From Owenia fusiformis (Eukaryota > Annelida > Polychaeta > Sabellida > Oweniidae), in assembly GCA_903813345.2 (NCBI GenBank), contig CAIIXF020000006.1, forward strand, positions 868,001 through 932,000: 64,000 nucleotides of DNA, in the 5' to 3' direction. This document shows, in pieces, positions 11,681 through 25,220 of this stretch. A program made the position numbers and the translations under genes. Below the pieces are notes generated by a model, which made no database searches, was not told the DNA's origin, and saw nothing but the letters and a program-made list of their open reading frames with translations. Each line of letters opens with the position of its first letter. The stretch's first letter is position 1.

Positions 11681-13148
11681 GGAAGATCGTTTGTGACATG
11701 TTTGTTCCTATTGTGCTTTTTAAACAACTCTCATTTGGGTGAGTCAAGCTAATAAACAATAGCAAAGTATTACTTAACTTTAAAAGGCAATGGCTAGGGT
11801 GAATATTCCTCATTTTTAAAACGTTATTCTTGTATTCTTGAATGTAATAAGTAAAGGAAGTGAAAAAAACTGTATCACATGAAATAAATAGTAGTAATTG
11901 GTTTCATTAATAATTTTCCTCTATTCAGTGGATTTTCTTCCTCATTTGAAAACATACATCCTCATATTAAATTTTGATGAAGAATCAATAAAATATTTAT
12001 GACTTTCAAACAATGTCAATGACTGAAATAAATATACAGTAAAGCCTGTATATCTTAACACCTTTCAGATTTAGGAAATCACAATTTCTGTCCAGGCATG
12101 CTCTCAGTGAAATCATCAAAAAATGTTCAAAAATACAATTTTCTAAAACTGGTATTTCTATCTTAGCCATTATTTGAGTCATTTTTTGGATTGCTTTCAT
12201 GTATATTATCATTATATGTCATATCTGTTCATTGTTCTAAAATAGTATTGTCAGATGAACTGACTGGCTTATTGGGAAAATCTTAAGAAAGATAGTATTC
12301 CTAATTGACAATTTTGAGTGATTTTGTGTCGGAGCATGTCTCCAAGGAAAATGAGATATCTCTTAATTTCCAATTTGTTGATGCTTAATGCAAGCATAGC
12401 AATCTTTTCTCTATATTGAACTATCTATCTATACATGAAAACTCATGAAGATTCCATTGAGAGAGTTATTCCAAAATTAGTAGGTGGCATTTTTGTGTCA
12501 CCCTGTACAATTATATTTTCAGCAGCCATTTTGAAGCAATGTGTAGATTTCCAAGTAAAAAGTATTATTTCACAAGACTTGAAACATTGCACATAAAGAT
12601 GCACTCATCTGTCTACGTCATGCATGGTTCAGCCCTGAGTCATCTGTGGGTTAAAGCAGAGAAAAGCAGCCCATGGACAATTCTTTCTTGAGGTTTTGCA
12701 ATATCTGGTGGAGGAATTGTGAGCACATATGTTCCTGAGATCCAAAAGAAAAAGTCACAACAATTCAATTCAGGGGAACTTCCATTGGCACTTAGCCCTT
12801 GCACTGATTTTTGCAATATCTAAAACTTGGTCCAGAGCCGATTTTGACCCACTGTGCAAATGGAAGGATTTCTCACCCAACCATTACCACATGTGAGTGA
12901 GTGACATATCATTGCAAAGAGGAGAGACGTGGCTTTATGGTACATTGAATGAAATTGATGTGGTCATCACTAGTTTTGTGATTTTACAAGATAACTACTT
13001 GTTGCGTTTTTTTGATACGCCCTGTATGTGACAAATTGCACTTTACAGTTTATAGTTGCATTTATACATGTAGATGGCACTAGACATTTTATGTTTCAAT
13101 TCACATAAATAGCTGGCACATAAATGTGAAGCTTCCTCTTGCTTGCAG

Positions 13149-13202
13149 TCATGCAATAGTAACCATCAACATTTTTACTCTCCTCTACAATCGCTCATAA
13201 TG
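13149..13202 (+). other. candidate 5' exon of LRR receptor, copy B (ends in ATG)
   Basis: Same sequence, splice signals and terminal ATG as 1241-1294, and the same reasoning applies. Confidence 0.35.
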
Positions 13203-13632
13203 GTAAGTCATCCACTCTTTATTTTACTTTTGTAAAATTTATTATTCCACAGTTAGCATGATATTCATAGGATAACATGTCAAAATAAATACAGTATTTT
13301 TGTAATCAGTGGTAAGATATAATATTTTTGACAAATTTTCACTTAACCATAGCATACAGTTTTTAAGCCATGACGTATGCTATTTTAGCATTCAAGTGTT
13401 TTCACTTAGTTAATTGTCAAGTGTAAAATAATCAAGTCCTCTTATTGCAAATTAGATTTTATTTCAAATAAATATGCCAATGCCATATTGTATTGTACAT
13501 GCCATTTTTATATGCCAGTTTCATATTGTCATATTGTACCCTATTATTATTGCCCTGGCAATGCCATTTTATACTACACTGTATGATGTTATGTTATGTT
13601 ATGTTATGTTATTGTATTGTATTGTTTTTTAG

Positions 13633-13780
13633 CCTCTTTGGTTCTGTTCTAATGCGAATAAATTGACGACACCCACCACATCTCCTAGTCGTTGTTTAAA
13701 GTTGGTGCCACAAGAACCAGGAAACAAAGCAATTCATTGGTGAAAGAGCAAACATAAAAATGGCATTTGACAAGATAGGG
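13633..13780 (+). other. candidate alternative first coding exon (MAFDKIG), copy B
   Basis: Duplicate of 1725-1872, ending in phase 0 before gtatgt. Confidence 0.3.
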
Positions 13781-15285
13781 GTATGTATACCATATCAAAC
13801 AATATCTTCACTACCTAATACTCTGAATCAAGTTATCCTTTTGCAAACTAAACAAGGCATTACCATGACAAAATATCACCACCTGCAAATGGTTACAAAA
13901 GTGTGACATTTGTTACAGATGAAGTCAAACCTGAAATGTAACGTTTTTTGTGTTATATTACAAAACTCTTGGAGGCACATGGCGTAAATATTGTGAATAA
14001 CTGGTAGAAATTTGAAAAGATTTGATGAAAATTTAAAAAAGTTAGCAATAGTTTAATATTTTGTCTCACAAACTCACTAATGTGACTTTTTCGATTAAAT
14101 TACGTCATATCTATGACGTCAATTTATGGTAAAAAGTCAAACTCACGATTTTGGGAGTTGTTCTATTCAATCCTTTCCTTTTACCATATTTACGAAACTC
14201 TTTGAATTTTCTCCATTTGGTCAAAGTATACATAGATCGTACCTCTGACTGTTTGGTATGATAATAATGAAAAATAAAAAAGATATGATTGGTAAAAGAC
14301 AATGCTCCATTTTTCTTTACAGAGGGAAGATGGTTTTGAAAAAAATCGACTGAACAGTGCTTTTTATATTCACCCAGGTGCTTCACTGAAATGCTTTACT
14401 TAAAGCATTGATTAAATATTTAGACATTTAAGACTTTCAATCAAATTGAATTAAAAACTAATACAAAATTAATTGGAATAAATTAGCCAATTTTTTGTAA
14501 GCAATATGATGAAAGTTAAAGTTGAGAACTGCCAACTTAAATTTAAAAATTAGTAACAATATTCTTCCTGGATTAACTGATCTATCTTTTTATGGAATAA
14601 CATATACGTAAATCACATTACTATCCCTGTAGTTCACTGAACACAGCTATCTAAAGCCAGCTGAGGAACCGTTAACATAGACAATTTTAGGTAGCGATAA
14701 TCTCTCAGTTCCAGCAAGTGCAGAAGGATAACAAATTACATGTGCCGTATTCTCTGTAATTAGCACCCAGGGCGGTTAGAAAATTGAAATACATCATTCA
14801 GACAATTTTAATAAGCGTCCATGTATGAAAGAAATCAGAAATCCAGAGGAATTTCATGTATGGCAATTTTTCTTGCCAAGAATGCCTTATTTTCAACATA
14901 TTTTTATAATAGTACAATAACGTCATTTTGAAAGGCAATATAGTGAAATATTGGACCGAAGACCAGGACGGAAACATCAAGAAAATCTTATACACTGAAC
15001 GATATCTAATTTCCCAGCGAAAATTGCAAGTCGTTAAATGCATTCTTGACTGCCTATATTGACTGCCACTATGACGTCACATATTGCTCAGGTTGATATA
15101 GTAAAATGTATGCCTTCTAAACTAGCACTAAAACCCCTAAAACTGGCGTGGCAAGGTGGTAATAATAATGATATGTATTGTTATTGGAGAGAATATGGTA
15201 AAGATCGCTTCGACAATATTGACAGTGATTGAAGACCAATTTATTTGCGGCACACCTACTTTGTCATTATCGCCGATACTTTCAG

Positions 15286-18200
15286 AATGTGTTATTGAAG
15301 ACTCTTGTGATGTTCATCATGTACCAAGTGGCCATCCAATGGAAAAAGGTGTACTATTGCATGGTATTATATTGATACTTTCAGAATATGTTATTGAAGA
15401 CTCTTGTGATGTTCATCATGTACCAAGTAACCATCCAATGGAAAAGGTGTACTATTGCATGGTATTATATTGATACTTTCAGAATATGTTATTGAAGACT
15501 CTTGTGATGCTCATCGTGTTCCAAGTGACCATCCAATGGAAAAAGGTGTACTATTGTATGGTATTATATTGATACTTTCAGAATGTGTTATTGAAGACTC
15601 TTGTGATGTTCATCATGTACCAAGTGGCCATCGAATGGAAAAAGGTGTACTATTGCATGGTATTATATTGATACTTTCAGAATGTGTTATTGAAGACTCT
15701 TGTGATGCTCATCGTGTTCCAAGTGACCATCCAATGGAAAAAGGTGTACTATTGCATGGTATTATATTGATACTTTCAGAATGTGTTATTGAAGACTCTT
15801 GTGATGTTCATCATGTACCAAGTGACCATCCAATGGAAAAAGGTGTACTATTGCATGGTATTATATTGATACTTTCAGAATGTGTGATTGAAGACTCTTG
15901 TGATGTTCATCATGTACCCAGTGACCATCCAATGGAAAAAGGTGTACTATTGCATGATATTATATTGATACTTTCAGAATGTGTTATTGAAGACTCTTGT
16001 GATGTTCATCATGTACCAAGTGGCCATCGAATGGAAAAAGGTGTACTATTGCATGGTATTATATTGATACTTTCAGAATGTGTTATTGAAGACTCTTGTG
16101 ATGTTCATCATGTACCCAGTGACCATCCAATGGAAAAAGGTGTACTATTGCATGGTATTATATTGATACTTTCAGAATGTGTTATTGAAGACTCTTGTGA
16201 TGTTCATCATGTACCAAGTGACCATCCAATGGAAAAAGGTGTACTTTTGCATGTTATTATACTGATACTTTCAGAATATGTTATTGAAGCCTCGTACCAA
16301 GTAACCATCCAATGGAAAAAGGTGTACTATTGTATGGTATTATATTGATACTTTCAGAATGTGTTATTGAAGACTCTTGTGATGTTCATCATGTACCAAG
16401 TGGCCATCCAATGGAAAAAGGTGTACTATTGCATGGTATTATATTGATACTTTCAGAATGTGTTACTGAAGACTCTTGTGATGTTCATCATGTACCAAGT
16501 GACCATCCAATGGAAAAAGGTGTACTATTGCATGGTATTATATTGATACTTTCAGAATGTGTTACTGAAGACTCTTGTGATGCTCATCGTGTTCCAAGTG
16601 ACCATCCAATGGAAAAAGGTGTACTATTGCATGGTATTATATTGATACTTTCAGAATGTGTTATTGAAGACTCTTGTGATGCTCATCGTGTTCCAAGTGA
16701 CCATCCAATGGAAAAAGGTGTACTATTGTATGGTATTATATTGATACTTTCAGAATGTGTTATTGAAGACTCTTGTGATGTTCATCATGTACCAAGTGAC
16801 CATCCAATGGAAAAAGGTGTACTATTGCATGTTATTATATTGATACTTTCAGAATGTGTTATTGAAGACTCTTGTGATGCTCATCGTGTTCCAAGTGACC
16901 ATCCAATGGAAAAAGGTGTACTATTGCATGGTATTATATTGATACTTTCAGAATGTGTTATTGAAGACTCTTGTGATGCTCATCGTGTTCCAAGTGACCA
17001 TCCAATGGAAAAAGGTGTACTATTGCATGGTATTATATTGATACTTTCAGAATGTGTTATTGAAGACTCTTGTGATGCTCATCGTGTTCCAAGTGACCAT
17101 CCAATGGAAAAAGGTGTACTATTGTATGGTATTATATTGATACTTTCAGAATGTGTTATTGAAGACTCTTGTGATGTTCATCATGTACCAAGTGACCATC
17201 CAATGGAAAAAGGTGTACTATTGCATGGTATTATATTGATACTTTCAGAATGTGTTACTGAAGACTCTTGTGATGTTCATCATGTACCAAGTGACCATCC
17301 AATGGAAAAAGGTGTACTATTGCATGGTATTATATTGATACTTTCAGAATGTGTTATTGAAGACTCTTGTGATGCTCATCGTGTTCCAAGTGACCATCCA
17401 ATGGAAAAAGGTGTACTATTATATGGTATTATATTGATACTTTCAGAATGTGTTATTGAAGACTCTTGTGATGTTCATCATGTACCAAGTGACCATCGAA
17501 TGGAAAAAGGTGTACTATTGTATGGTATTATATTGATACTTTCAGAATGTGTTATTGAAGACTCTTGTGATGTTCATCATGTACCCAGTGACCATCCAAT
17601 GGAAAAAGGTGTACTTTTGCATGGTATTATATTGATACTTTCAGAATATGTTATTGAAGACTCTTGTGATGTTCATCATGTACCAAGTAACCATCCAATG
17701 GAAAAGGTGTACTATTGCATGGTATTATATTGATACTTTCAGAATATGTTATTGAAGACTCTTGTGATGTTCATCATGTACCAAGTGACCATCCAATGGA
17801 AAAGGTGTACTATTGCATGTTATTATACTGATACTTTCAGAATATGTTATTGAAGCCTCGTACCAAGTAACCATCCAATGGAAAAGGTGTACTATTGTAT
17901 GGTATTATATTGATACTTTCAGAATGTGTTATTGAAGACTCTTGTGATGTTCATCATGTACCAAGTGGCCATCCAATGGAAAAAGGTGTACTATTGTATG
18001 GTATTATATTGATACTTTCAGAATGTGTTATTGAAGACTCTTGTGATGTTCATCATGTACCCAGTGACCATCCAATGGAAAAAGGTGTACTATTGCATGG
18101 TATTCTATTGATACTTTCAGAATGTGTTATTGAAGACTCTTGTGATGCTCATCGTGTTCCAAGTGACCATCCAATGGAAAAAGGTGTACTATTGCATGGT

Positions 18201-18812
18201 ATTATATTGATACTTTCAGAATGTGTTATTGAAGACTCTTGTGATGCTCATCGTGTTCCAAGTGACCATCCAATGGGAAAAGGTGTACTATTGCATGGTA
18301 TTATATTGATACTTTCAGAATGTGTTATTGAAGACTCTTGTAATGCTCATCGTGTTCCAAGTGACCATCCAATGGAAAAGGTGTACTATTGTATGGTATT
18401 ATATTGATACTTTCAGAATGTGTTATTGAAGACTCTTGTGATGTTCCTCATGTACCCAGTGACCATCCAATGGAAAAAGGTGTACTATTGTATGGTATTA
18501 TATTGATACTTTCAGAATGTGTTATTGAAGACTCTTGTGATGCTCATCATGTACCAAGTGACCATCCAATGGAAAAAGGTGTACTATTGCATGGTATTAT
18601 ATTGATACTTTCAGAATGTGTTATTGAAGACTCTTGTGATGTTCCTCATGTACCCAGTGACCATCCAATGGAAAAAGGTGTACTATTGTATGGTATTATA
18701 TTGATACTTTCAGAATGTGTTATTGAAGACTCTTGTGATGCTCATCATGTACCAAGTGACCATCCAATGGAAAAAGGTGTACTATTGCATGGTATTATAT
18801 TGATACTTTCAG
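15286..18812 (+). repeat. 99-bp minisatellite abutting LRR exon, copy B
   Basis: Same array as in copy A with one additional 99-bp unit (about 36). The extra unit lies near 15556-15655, early in the array. The few other differences include gtgatgctc versus gtcatgctc and cttgtgatg versus cttctgatg in single units. The change in unit number shows the array mutates by slippage or unequal exchange. Confidence 0.95.
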
Positions 18813-20681
18813 AATGTGTTATTGAAGACTCTTGTGATGTTCCTCATGTACCAAGTGACCATCCAATCCCCTGATGTCACATTCCTGGATATGAGAAGGA
18901 AGGGACTGACAGAACTAACAGAAGGCACGTTCAAGGAATATCCTAATCTAAAAATACTTCATTTGGACTACAATGCCATCAGTGTAATTGAAACTGGTGC
19001 TTTCTCTGGTTTAGATTCATTAGAAGAATTAAGTATGGGACATAATAAACTGACAATACTACCAGATGATGCATTCAGTAACTTGCTATCACTGAGATAT
19101 ATTAGATTAGATAACAATGCAATTACAATATTACCAGATGGAATATTCAATAACTTGACATCACTGCAAACACTTTACCTGCATGACAATGATATAGCAA
19201 TATTGCCAGATGGCATATTCAGTAACTTGACATCATTGCAAAGACTTTACCTGCATAACAATGACATAGCAATATTACCAGATGACATATTCAGTAATTT
19301 GACATCATTGACATTTCTTAACCTTGGGATCAATGCCATTACTATGTTACCAGACGGGATATTCAGTAAGTTAACATCACTGCAAACACTTTACCTTTAT
19401 AGCAATGACATAACAATATTACCCGATGACATATTCAGTAACCTGATATCACTGACAAGACTTGACCTTGATTTTAATAACATTATAATGTTACCAAATG
19501 GGACATTCAGTAAGTTAACATCACTGAAAACCCTTTACCTGAATGGCAATGACATAGCAATCTTACCAGATGGCATATTCAGTGACCTGATATCTCTGAA
19601 AAATCTAAGATTAGAATATAATAACATAGCAATATTACCAGATGGGGTATTCAGTAAGTTGACATCACTGACATATCTTAACCTTCAGAGCAATGCCATA
19701 GCAATACTACCAGATGGGATATTCAGTAATTTGACATCATTATTATATCTTAATTTAAGAAATAATCAACTTCAAGATGTACCGTATGATGTATGTAAGC
19801 ACATACCAATGCTGACAAATCTATATTTGAGTGGAAACAACATAACCACAATACCACCTGAACATATAAATGATATCACTGCAATAAGGGCTAGTTATGT
19901 CTGTTTAAATATAAGATCTTTGGCTAATTCAACAACAATAGCAACAACCTATAAAACACAGTCTTCAACACAGAAAATAGAACAACAATCTACCTTGACA
20001 TCAGAACCATCTACCCTAATAACAGAATCGTCTACCCTAACATCGGAACCATCCTCCTTAATATCAGAACCATCTTCCCTAACATCAGAACCATCTACCC
20101 TAACAACAGAATCATCTACCCTAACATCAGAACCATCTACTCTAACATCAGAACCATCTACCCTAACATTAGAATCATCTACCCTAACATCAGAACCATC
20201 TACTCTAACATCAGAACCATCTACCCTAACAACAGAATTGTCTACCTTAATATCAGAACCATCTACCCTAACAACAGAATCGTCTACCCTAACAACAGAA
20301 TCATCAGACAAAGACAACCCCTCTTCTGGCCAACCAACAGATGATTCCACAGTCATTGGCTTAGCAAGTGGAATATCAGTTTTAGCTTTCTTAGTTATCA
20401 TTCTAGTTTTGGTAATTGTATGTAAAAGAAAAACTCATAAACCAAAACACAACAGCTCAACAAGTGAAGTAAATACTCAAGAAGATGATACTTATGAAGA
20501 AATTCATGATGTTCCAAAGGGCACACAACAATTAACAGTCACAAATGATGACAGACAAAACGTGTATGAGCATATCAATGATGACATACCACAAGACCCA
20601 CATAACTATACATCATTGACTGGATTACAGGCCATGACTAATGACACTGAAACAGACCAGGCATATGTGAATGTAGCTTGA
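18813..20681 (+). CDS. LRR transmembrane receptor, large terminal exon, copy B
   Basis: The protein appears identical to that of copy A (6806-8674): hydrophobic start, about 14 LRRs, a stalk of fifteen 7-residue repeats, one membrane helix, and a tail with YEEI, YEHI, YTSL and YVNV. I saw no amino-acid difference. The copies are therefore very young, gene-converted, or two haplotypes assembled in series. The frame is open from the phase-0 acceptor at 18812/18813. As in copy A, the true N-terminus depends on which upstream exon is used. Confidence 0.8.
   Translation, partial: NVLLKTLVMFLMYQVTIQSPDVTFLDMRRKGLTELTEGTFKEYPNLKILHLDYNAISVIETGAFSGLDSLEELSMGHNKLTILPDDAFSNLLSLRYIRLDNNAITILPDGIFNNLTSLQTLYLHDNDIAILPDGIFSNLTSLQRLYLHNNDIAILPDDIFSNLTSLTFLNLGINAITMLPDGIFSKLTSLQTLYLYSNDITILPDDIFSNLISLTRLDLDFNNIIMLPNGTFSKLTSLKTLYLNGNDIAILPDGIFSDLISLKNLRLEYNNIAILPDGVFSKLTSLTYLNLQSNAIAILPDGIFSNLTSLLYLNLRNNQLQDVPYDVCKHIPMLTNLYLSGNNITTIPPEHINDITAIRASYVCLNIRSLANSTTIATTYKTQSSTQKIEQQSTLTSEPSTLITESSTLTSEPSSLISEPSSLTSEPSTLTTESSTLTSEPSTLTSEPSTLTLESSTLTSEPSTLTSEPSTLTTELSTLISEPSTLTTESSTLTTESSDKDNPSSGQPTDDSTVIGLASGISVLAFLVIILVLVIVCKRKTHKPKHNSSTSEVNTQEDDTYEEIHDVPKGTQQLTVTNDDRQNVYEHINDDIPQDPHNYTSLTGLQAMTNDTETDQAYVNVA
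19989..20303 (+). repeat. 21-bp coding minisatellite (Ser/Thr stalk), copy B
   Basis: Fifteen in-frame 21-bp units, as in copy A. Confidence 0.9.
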
Positions 20682-21937
20682 TTGCGATTCTGATGATTAT
20701 AAATATACTAATTAAGGTGAAAAAAGAGGATATAAGTAATTTAGTGGTACTATAGGAAAAATATTGTAGCCAAATATTATCTTAGTTTTATCAAATCTTT
20801 TTCTGATGAATGTAACATGTATTTGGCTTGTATCTCCACATGAATTGAGTACCAATGTGTCCCACCAAGTCCCTCTGAAATTATATAACTTAGGTTAGAA
20901 GGTTTTGCCGCAGCCATTTGATCCACAAGTCATCTGGGACCTCACAATCAAAATCTGATATGTTTGGGACAATAGGGCAAAGTCAAAGAGTTTCAATGGG
21001 ATTTAATGGGGCACGATTGGACTCTATGGGGCATCTAGGATTTTGCCACATTGGTGTACGTTTGGCTTAACCATGTAATAAACAGTACAGGTATGTTGTT
21101 TGCAAAGACAAGATATTATACATATTTTTCATATTGGGCTTTGACAAATACATTTTTAATAGTTCTTATACAGTGTACATAGTTGTATTATATTATATAT
21201 GCAAAGACAATGTATTGTATGTATATTGTAAGTTTTGTTGCGTGGATATAATTAGTTTAAATCAACTGTTGTATATATACCTTTTTACTGAGCAACATGA
21301 TTGTTCGACTTTAAGATCTAAATTAAAGCTAGAATATTGATAAAACAAAATTTGGCAGAAATTCCTGTGAACAGTGACAATACAATATGTGTCATTTTAG
21401 GTCATACATCTCTTACATTACATGAATTTACTACAGAGTTTGGTGGTTTTGTGAAATTCTGATGGCATTTGACATTAAACATACTAATGTACATGTAGTA
21501 TATATGGTTGCATGTGTGATGCATTGTTAAGCATTGAAATGTTTATGACGCAAATAGACTTAAAAAATACAGCTGTCAGCTGTAGTATTATTAAATATAT
21601 AACTTTTGTTTTTCTCAATTTAAATATATCAAAAGTTTCTTCTACACTATATAAATAACTTCTGAAAAGGGGATGTGTATTGAAATGTGATAAAGTTAAA
21701 AACCACGTTTCCCATGTTATTTTCCCATAGTGAAAACTCGTGCTATCCATCGGTTTCAGCATGATTTTGGTCATCGAAAATTGATATCTTCAAAACTAGA
21801 CTTTCAATACCATTCTACTTTTGAATATGTTTTAGACCCTTTGTTGAATAATCTTTTCATGCAATAAAAATCAGAACAAGGCACAGACGTGAACAATATC
21901 ATACCTAAAACACACCAGTGTGACAGTGAAGAATTTA
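20682..21937. other. 3' flank of LRR gene, copy B
   Basis: Copy of 8675-9930. AATAAA is at 21077-21082. No other feature seen. Confidence 0.45.
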
Positions 21938-23058
21938 GGACGGAAAATCCAAAATGGCCACCTTAAAATTTACCCAGAATGCCCAAAAACTAATCAGTTC
22001 GTAACTTTGATACGTAGAAACATCCCTGAAAATTTCAGATGAATCTTGGCTGGAAACCTGTAGACAAGTCTTGAAAGTGAAGATTTTAGGACGGAAAATC
22101 CAAAATGGCCACCTTAAAATTTACCCAGAATGCCAAAAACTAATCAGTTGTTAACTTTGATATGTAGAAACATCCCTGTAAATTTCAAATGAATCCGTCA
22201 AATGGTTTGGCTGGAAACCTGTAGACAAGTCTTGAAAGTGAAGATTTTAGGACTGAAAATCCAAAATGGCCACCTTAAATTTTACCCAGAATGCCAAAAA
22301 CTAATCAGTTCTTAACTTTGATACGTAGAAACATCCCTGAAAATTTCAGATGAATCCGTCAAATGGTTTGGCTGGAAACCTGTAGACAAGTCTTGAAAGT
22401 GAAGATTTTAGGACGGAAAATCCAAAATGGCTAGTGTTGTCGCGATTAATCGATACATCGCGATATACATCGCCAAAGCTGATTCTGGCGATGCATCGAT
22501 GTCTGAAACAAAACATCGATGTTTTTAAAAAAAAAGAAATTGCTAAAAATCACCCTTATCTTATCTTATTTTGACGCAAATCGCTTACCTTTCTCATGTC
22601 TTATTTCATTTTTCAATGTTTTCTGATATTCTTTCGCTTTAAATTGTTTTAGCTAGTCGAAATGAACCATTAATCTAAAAAAATTACTTTACTTTCATTT
22701 CACCGTTACTAGAAGTTCCCGGATGTACCGGATGTTCGGTATTTTAGTGCATTAGCGTTCGGTATTTCAGTGCACTTTTCTCAGACTTTTTCTCGATGTA
22801 CATCGCGATGTGCATCGATGTTAACTACTGAAAATTGCAGATGCATCGATGTACGATTATGGCACATCGCGACAACACTAAAAATGGCCACCTTTAAATT
22901 TACCCAGAATGTCCAAAAACTCATCAGTTGTTAACTTTGATATGTAGAAACATCCCTGTAAATTTCAAATGAATCCGTCAAATGGTTTGGCTGGAAACCT
23001 GTAGACAAGTCTTGAAAGAGAAGATTTTAGGACGGAAAATCCAAAATGGCCACCTTAA
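21938..23058. repeat. array of about 150-bp AAAATGGCC repeats, copy B
   Basis: Copy of 9931-11051, including the embedded MITE. Confidence 0.85.
22432..22880. mobile_element. hAT-type MITE with 8-bp TSD, copy B
   Basis: Same element, TIRs and AAAATGGC duplications as 10425-10873. It was therefore present before the 12-kb duplication. Confidence 0.92.
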
Positions 23059-23687
23059 AGGACAGGTGGCGGTAAACCCCTCTTTTAGCCCCCCTACAAA
23101 ACAAGTATATATTGACATGGAATTGAAGAGGAAGTATGACTCATTACTTAAAATGTGATTTCTGAGAGTTTTGACATTTGACCTTGACACTAGGGTGGTT
23201 TAAAGGTCAACTTTGAGAGTTGCTATTTTTGTCAAAATTTTACTGTTTCTAATCCAAGAAATGAAAGCAATTGGCTTTATATTGATTGTGACTGATAATA
23301 AGACATGTGAATGGAAATAAAAATATTTTTAATGAATTATCACGGGCAATTACCTGAAATCTTGAGAATAAATGCCGATATGGGCATTTTTAGGGGGACT
23401 AAATTTTCTTGTTTCAAAAATGAATGTACTTGTTGCCTTTTGAGACTCTAACAGTATCCTAAGCATGTTTCAAGAGTTGGGATGTGATTATTATTATTTT
23501 AAATGCCCATGGGCAATTAGGATAAAATGACTGCAATTAAATGCTCACAAGGGCACTTCAAAAATAATGGATTTTCTTCATTCAATTGCTTCTCGCCAGT
23601 TTTCCATATTTCCATGTTTGCCATATTCTAAATAGTTATAGGGTCACTTTTACTAAATGCCCATTGGCATTTGGCGTTTTATCTGGC

Positions 23688-24747
23688 ATTTGAAATTAAA
23701 TGTTTGAATGTACGTACACTTAATTTTAAAGTTATTTGCCAATTTTCAATTCCCATATTTGAAACACAAATAATTCAGAGAAATCCTCTTTCAATATATA
23801 TCATGAAATATGAGGCAGCATCATGTATAAATGGCATGACACTCAAAGGATTGCCTAAAATAATTATTAATTTCTAATTATTCCCTATTTAGAAAAACAC
23901 TTAGGCCATTCAAAGATTTTCTTATAATAATGTCACTAAATTCTATGTTTTCAGAAAAAACAAAATGTTCCCATGTACTCTCTTCTAGTTGTAATGTATA
24001 TAAATGACAAAGGGAATTGTGATCTTGGATTATAGTGAAATGAGTTCCAAGATTGATTAAAAACTACATGTATATAAACTTCATTAACAAGGTCATCTGA
24101 ACTCGAGAGGTGTGTTACTTGCTTTGCCACAATGTGTTATTGCATTTTCACTCTTAATATTTATAAAATCCTTCAAATAAATGAAGGTTTTGTACTTTTT
24201 AATATAAGGCTCTTCATCAGAATGCCAACACATAATTAATTTTGGATGGCCTAATCTGTGCATGCAGTTATGTAGTGTACATGTATGCCCAGGTTAGCAG
24301 CCATATTGAAAACATAAACCAGTCAGGCTTATTTTCATCACAAAAGTTAACTTTTAGTGGTGAGCCCACACTCCCACAAAAATGAAATTTGCAGAGAAGC
24401 TACTTTACAGTCTCTGCATTATACTGTTTCAATATAGTTTTTGTGGGAGTGTGGGTTGATGGTGAACTTTTCAATGAAAGGGAATGAGCACCATGCTAAA
24501 ACTTGACAACAAAGTGAACGAAAAATGACAATGTTTTCTAGATTTGCATAGGTAAACTACATACATAGCTGGATTTTGTCAATTTTCTTCTCCGAATACT
24601 TGTATGCCATGTGTTCCATATATTAAATTCTATATAATGATACGTTTTGATATTATTTTGATGGTAAACATAGTGTGTACCCTGATTCAGACAGCCTTGT
24701 GATAGGGGTACTTACTGCCAATTTTTCAAAGAAACGGAAAACTGATA
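23688..24747. other. unique spacer with a short hairpin
   Basis: First sequence to the right of the duplication. No gene is seen. A hairpin at about 24367-24460 pairs cccacactcccacaaaaa with tttttgtgggagtgtggg and is probably a tiny MITE. The rest is featureless AT-rich DNA. Confidence 0.5.
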
Positions 24748-25220
24748 CGTAGAAACATCCCTGAAAATTTCAGATGAATCCGTCAAATGGTTTGGCTGGA
24801 AACCTGTAGACAAGTCTTGAAAGTGAAGATTTTAGGATGGAAAATCCAAAATGGCCACCTTAAAATTTACCCAGAATGCCCAAAAACTAATCAGTTCTTA
24901 ACTTTGATACGTAGAAACATTCCTGAAAATTTCAGATGAATCTGTCAAATGGTTTGGCTGGAAACCTGTAGACAAGTCTTGAAAGTGACGATTTTAGGAC
25001 GGAAAATCCAAAATGGACACCTTAAAATTTACCCAGAATGCCCAAAAACTAATCAGTTCTTAACTTTGATACGTAGAAACATTCCTGAAAATTTCAGATG
25101 AATCTGTCGAATGGTTTGGCTGAAAACCTGTAGACAAGCTGAAAAGTGAGACACGGCCCGCCCGCCACCCGCCGCCCGCCCGTCAAGCTGACGACAATAT
25201 CGTACCTTTATTAGGTACGA
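24748..25220. repeat. AAAATGGCC repeats plus GC-rich tail
   Basis: About two and a half units of the family at 9931-11051. They end in a pyrimidine-rich GC tract (cccgcccgccacccgccgcc) and the short palindrome cgtacctttattaggtacg. Probably the end of a transposon. Confidence 0.75.

Larger units (their letters stand above)
11681..23687. repeat. 12-kb tandem duplication, copy B
   Basis: This is the second copy, 12007 bp if the breakpoint is at 11680/11681. It carries the same LRR receptor gene, 99-bp array, MITE and flanking repeats as copy A. Bases 11681-11908 have no counterpart inside the window. They should correspond to sequence just left of base 1 if the duplication is real. Confidence 0.93.
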
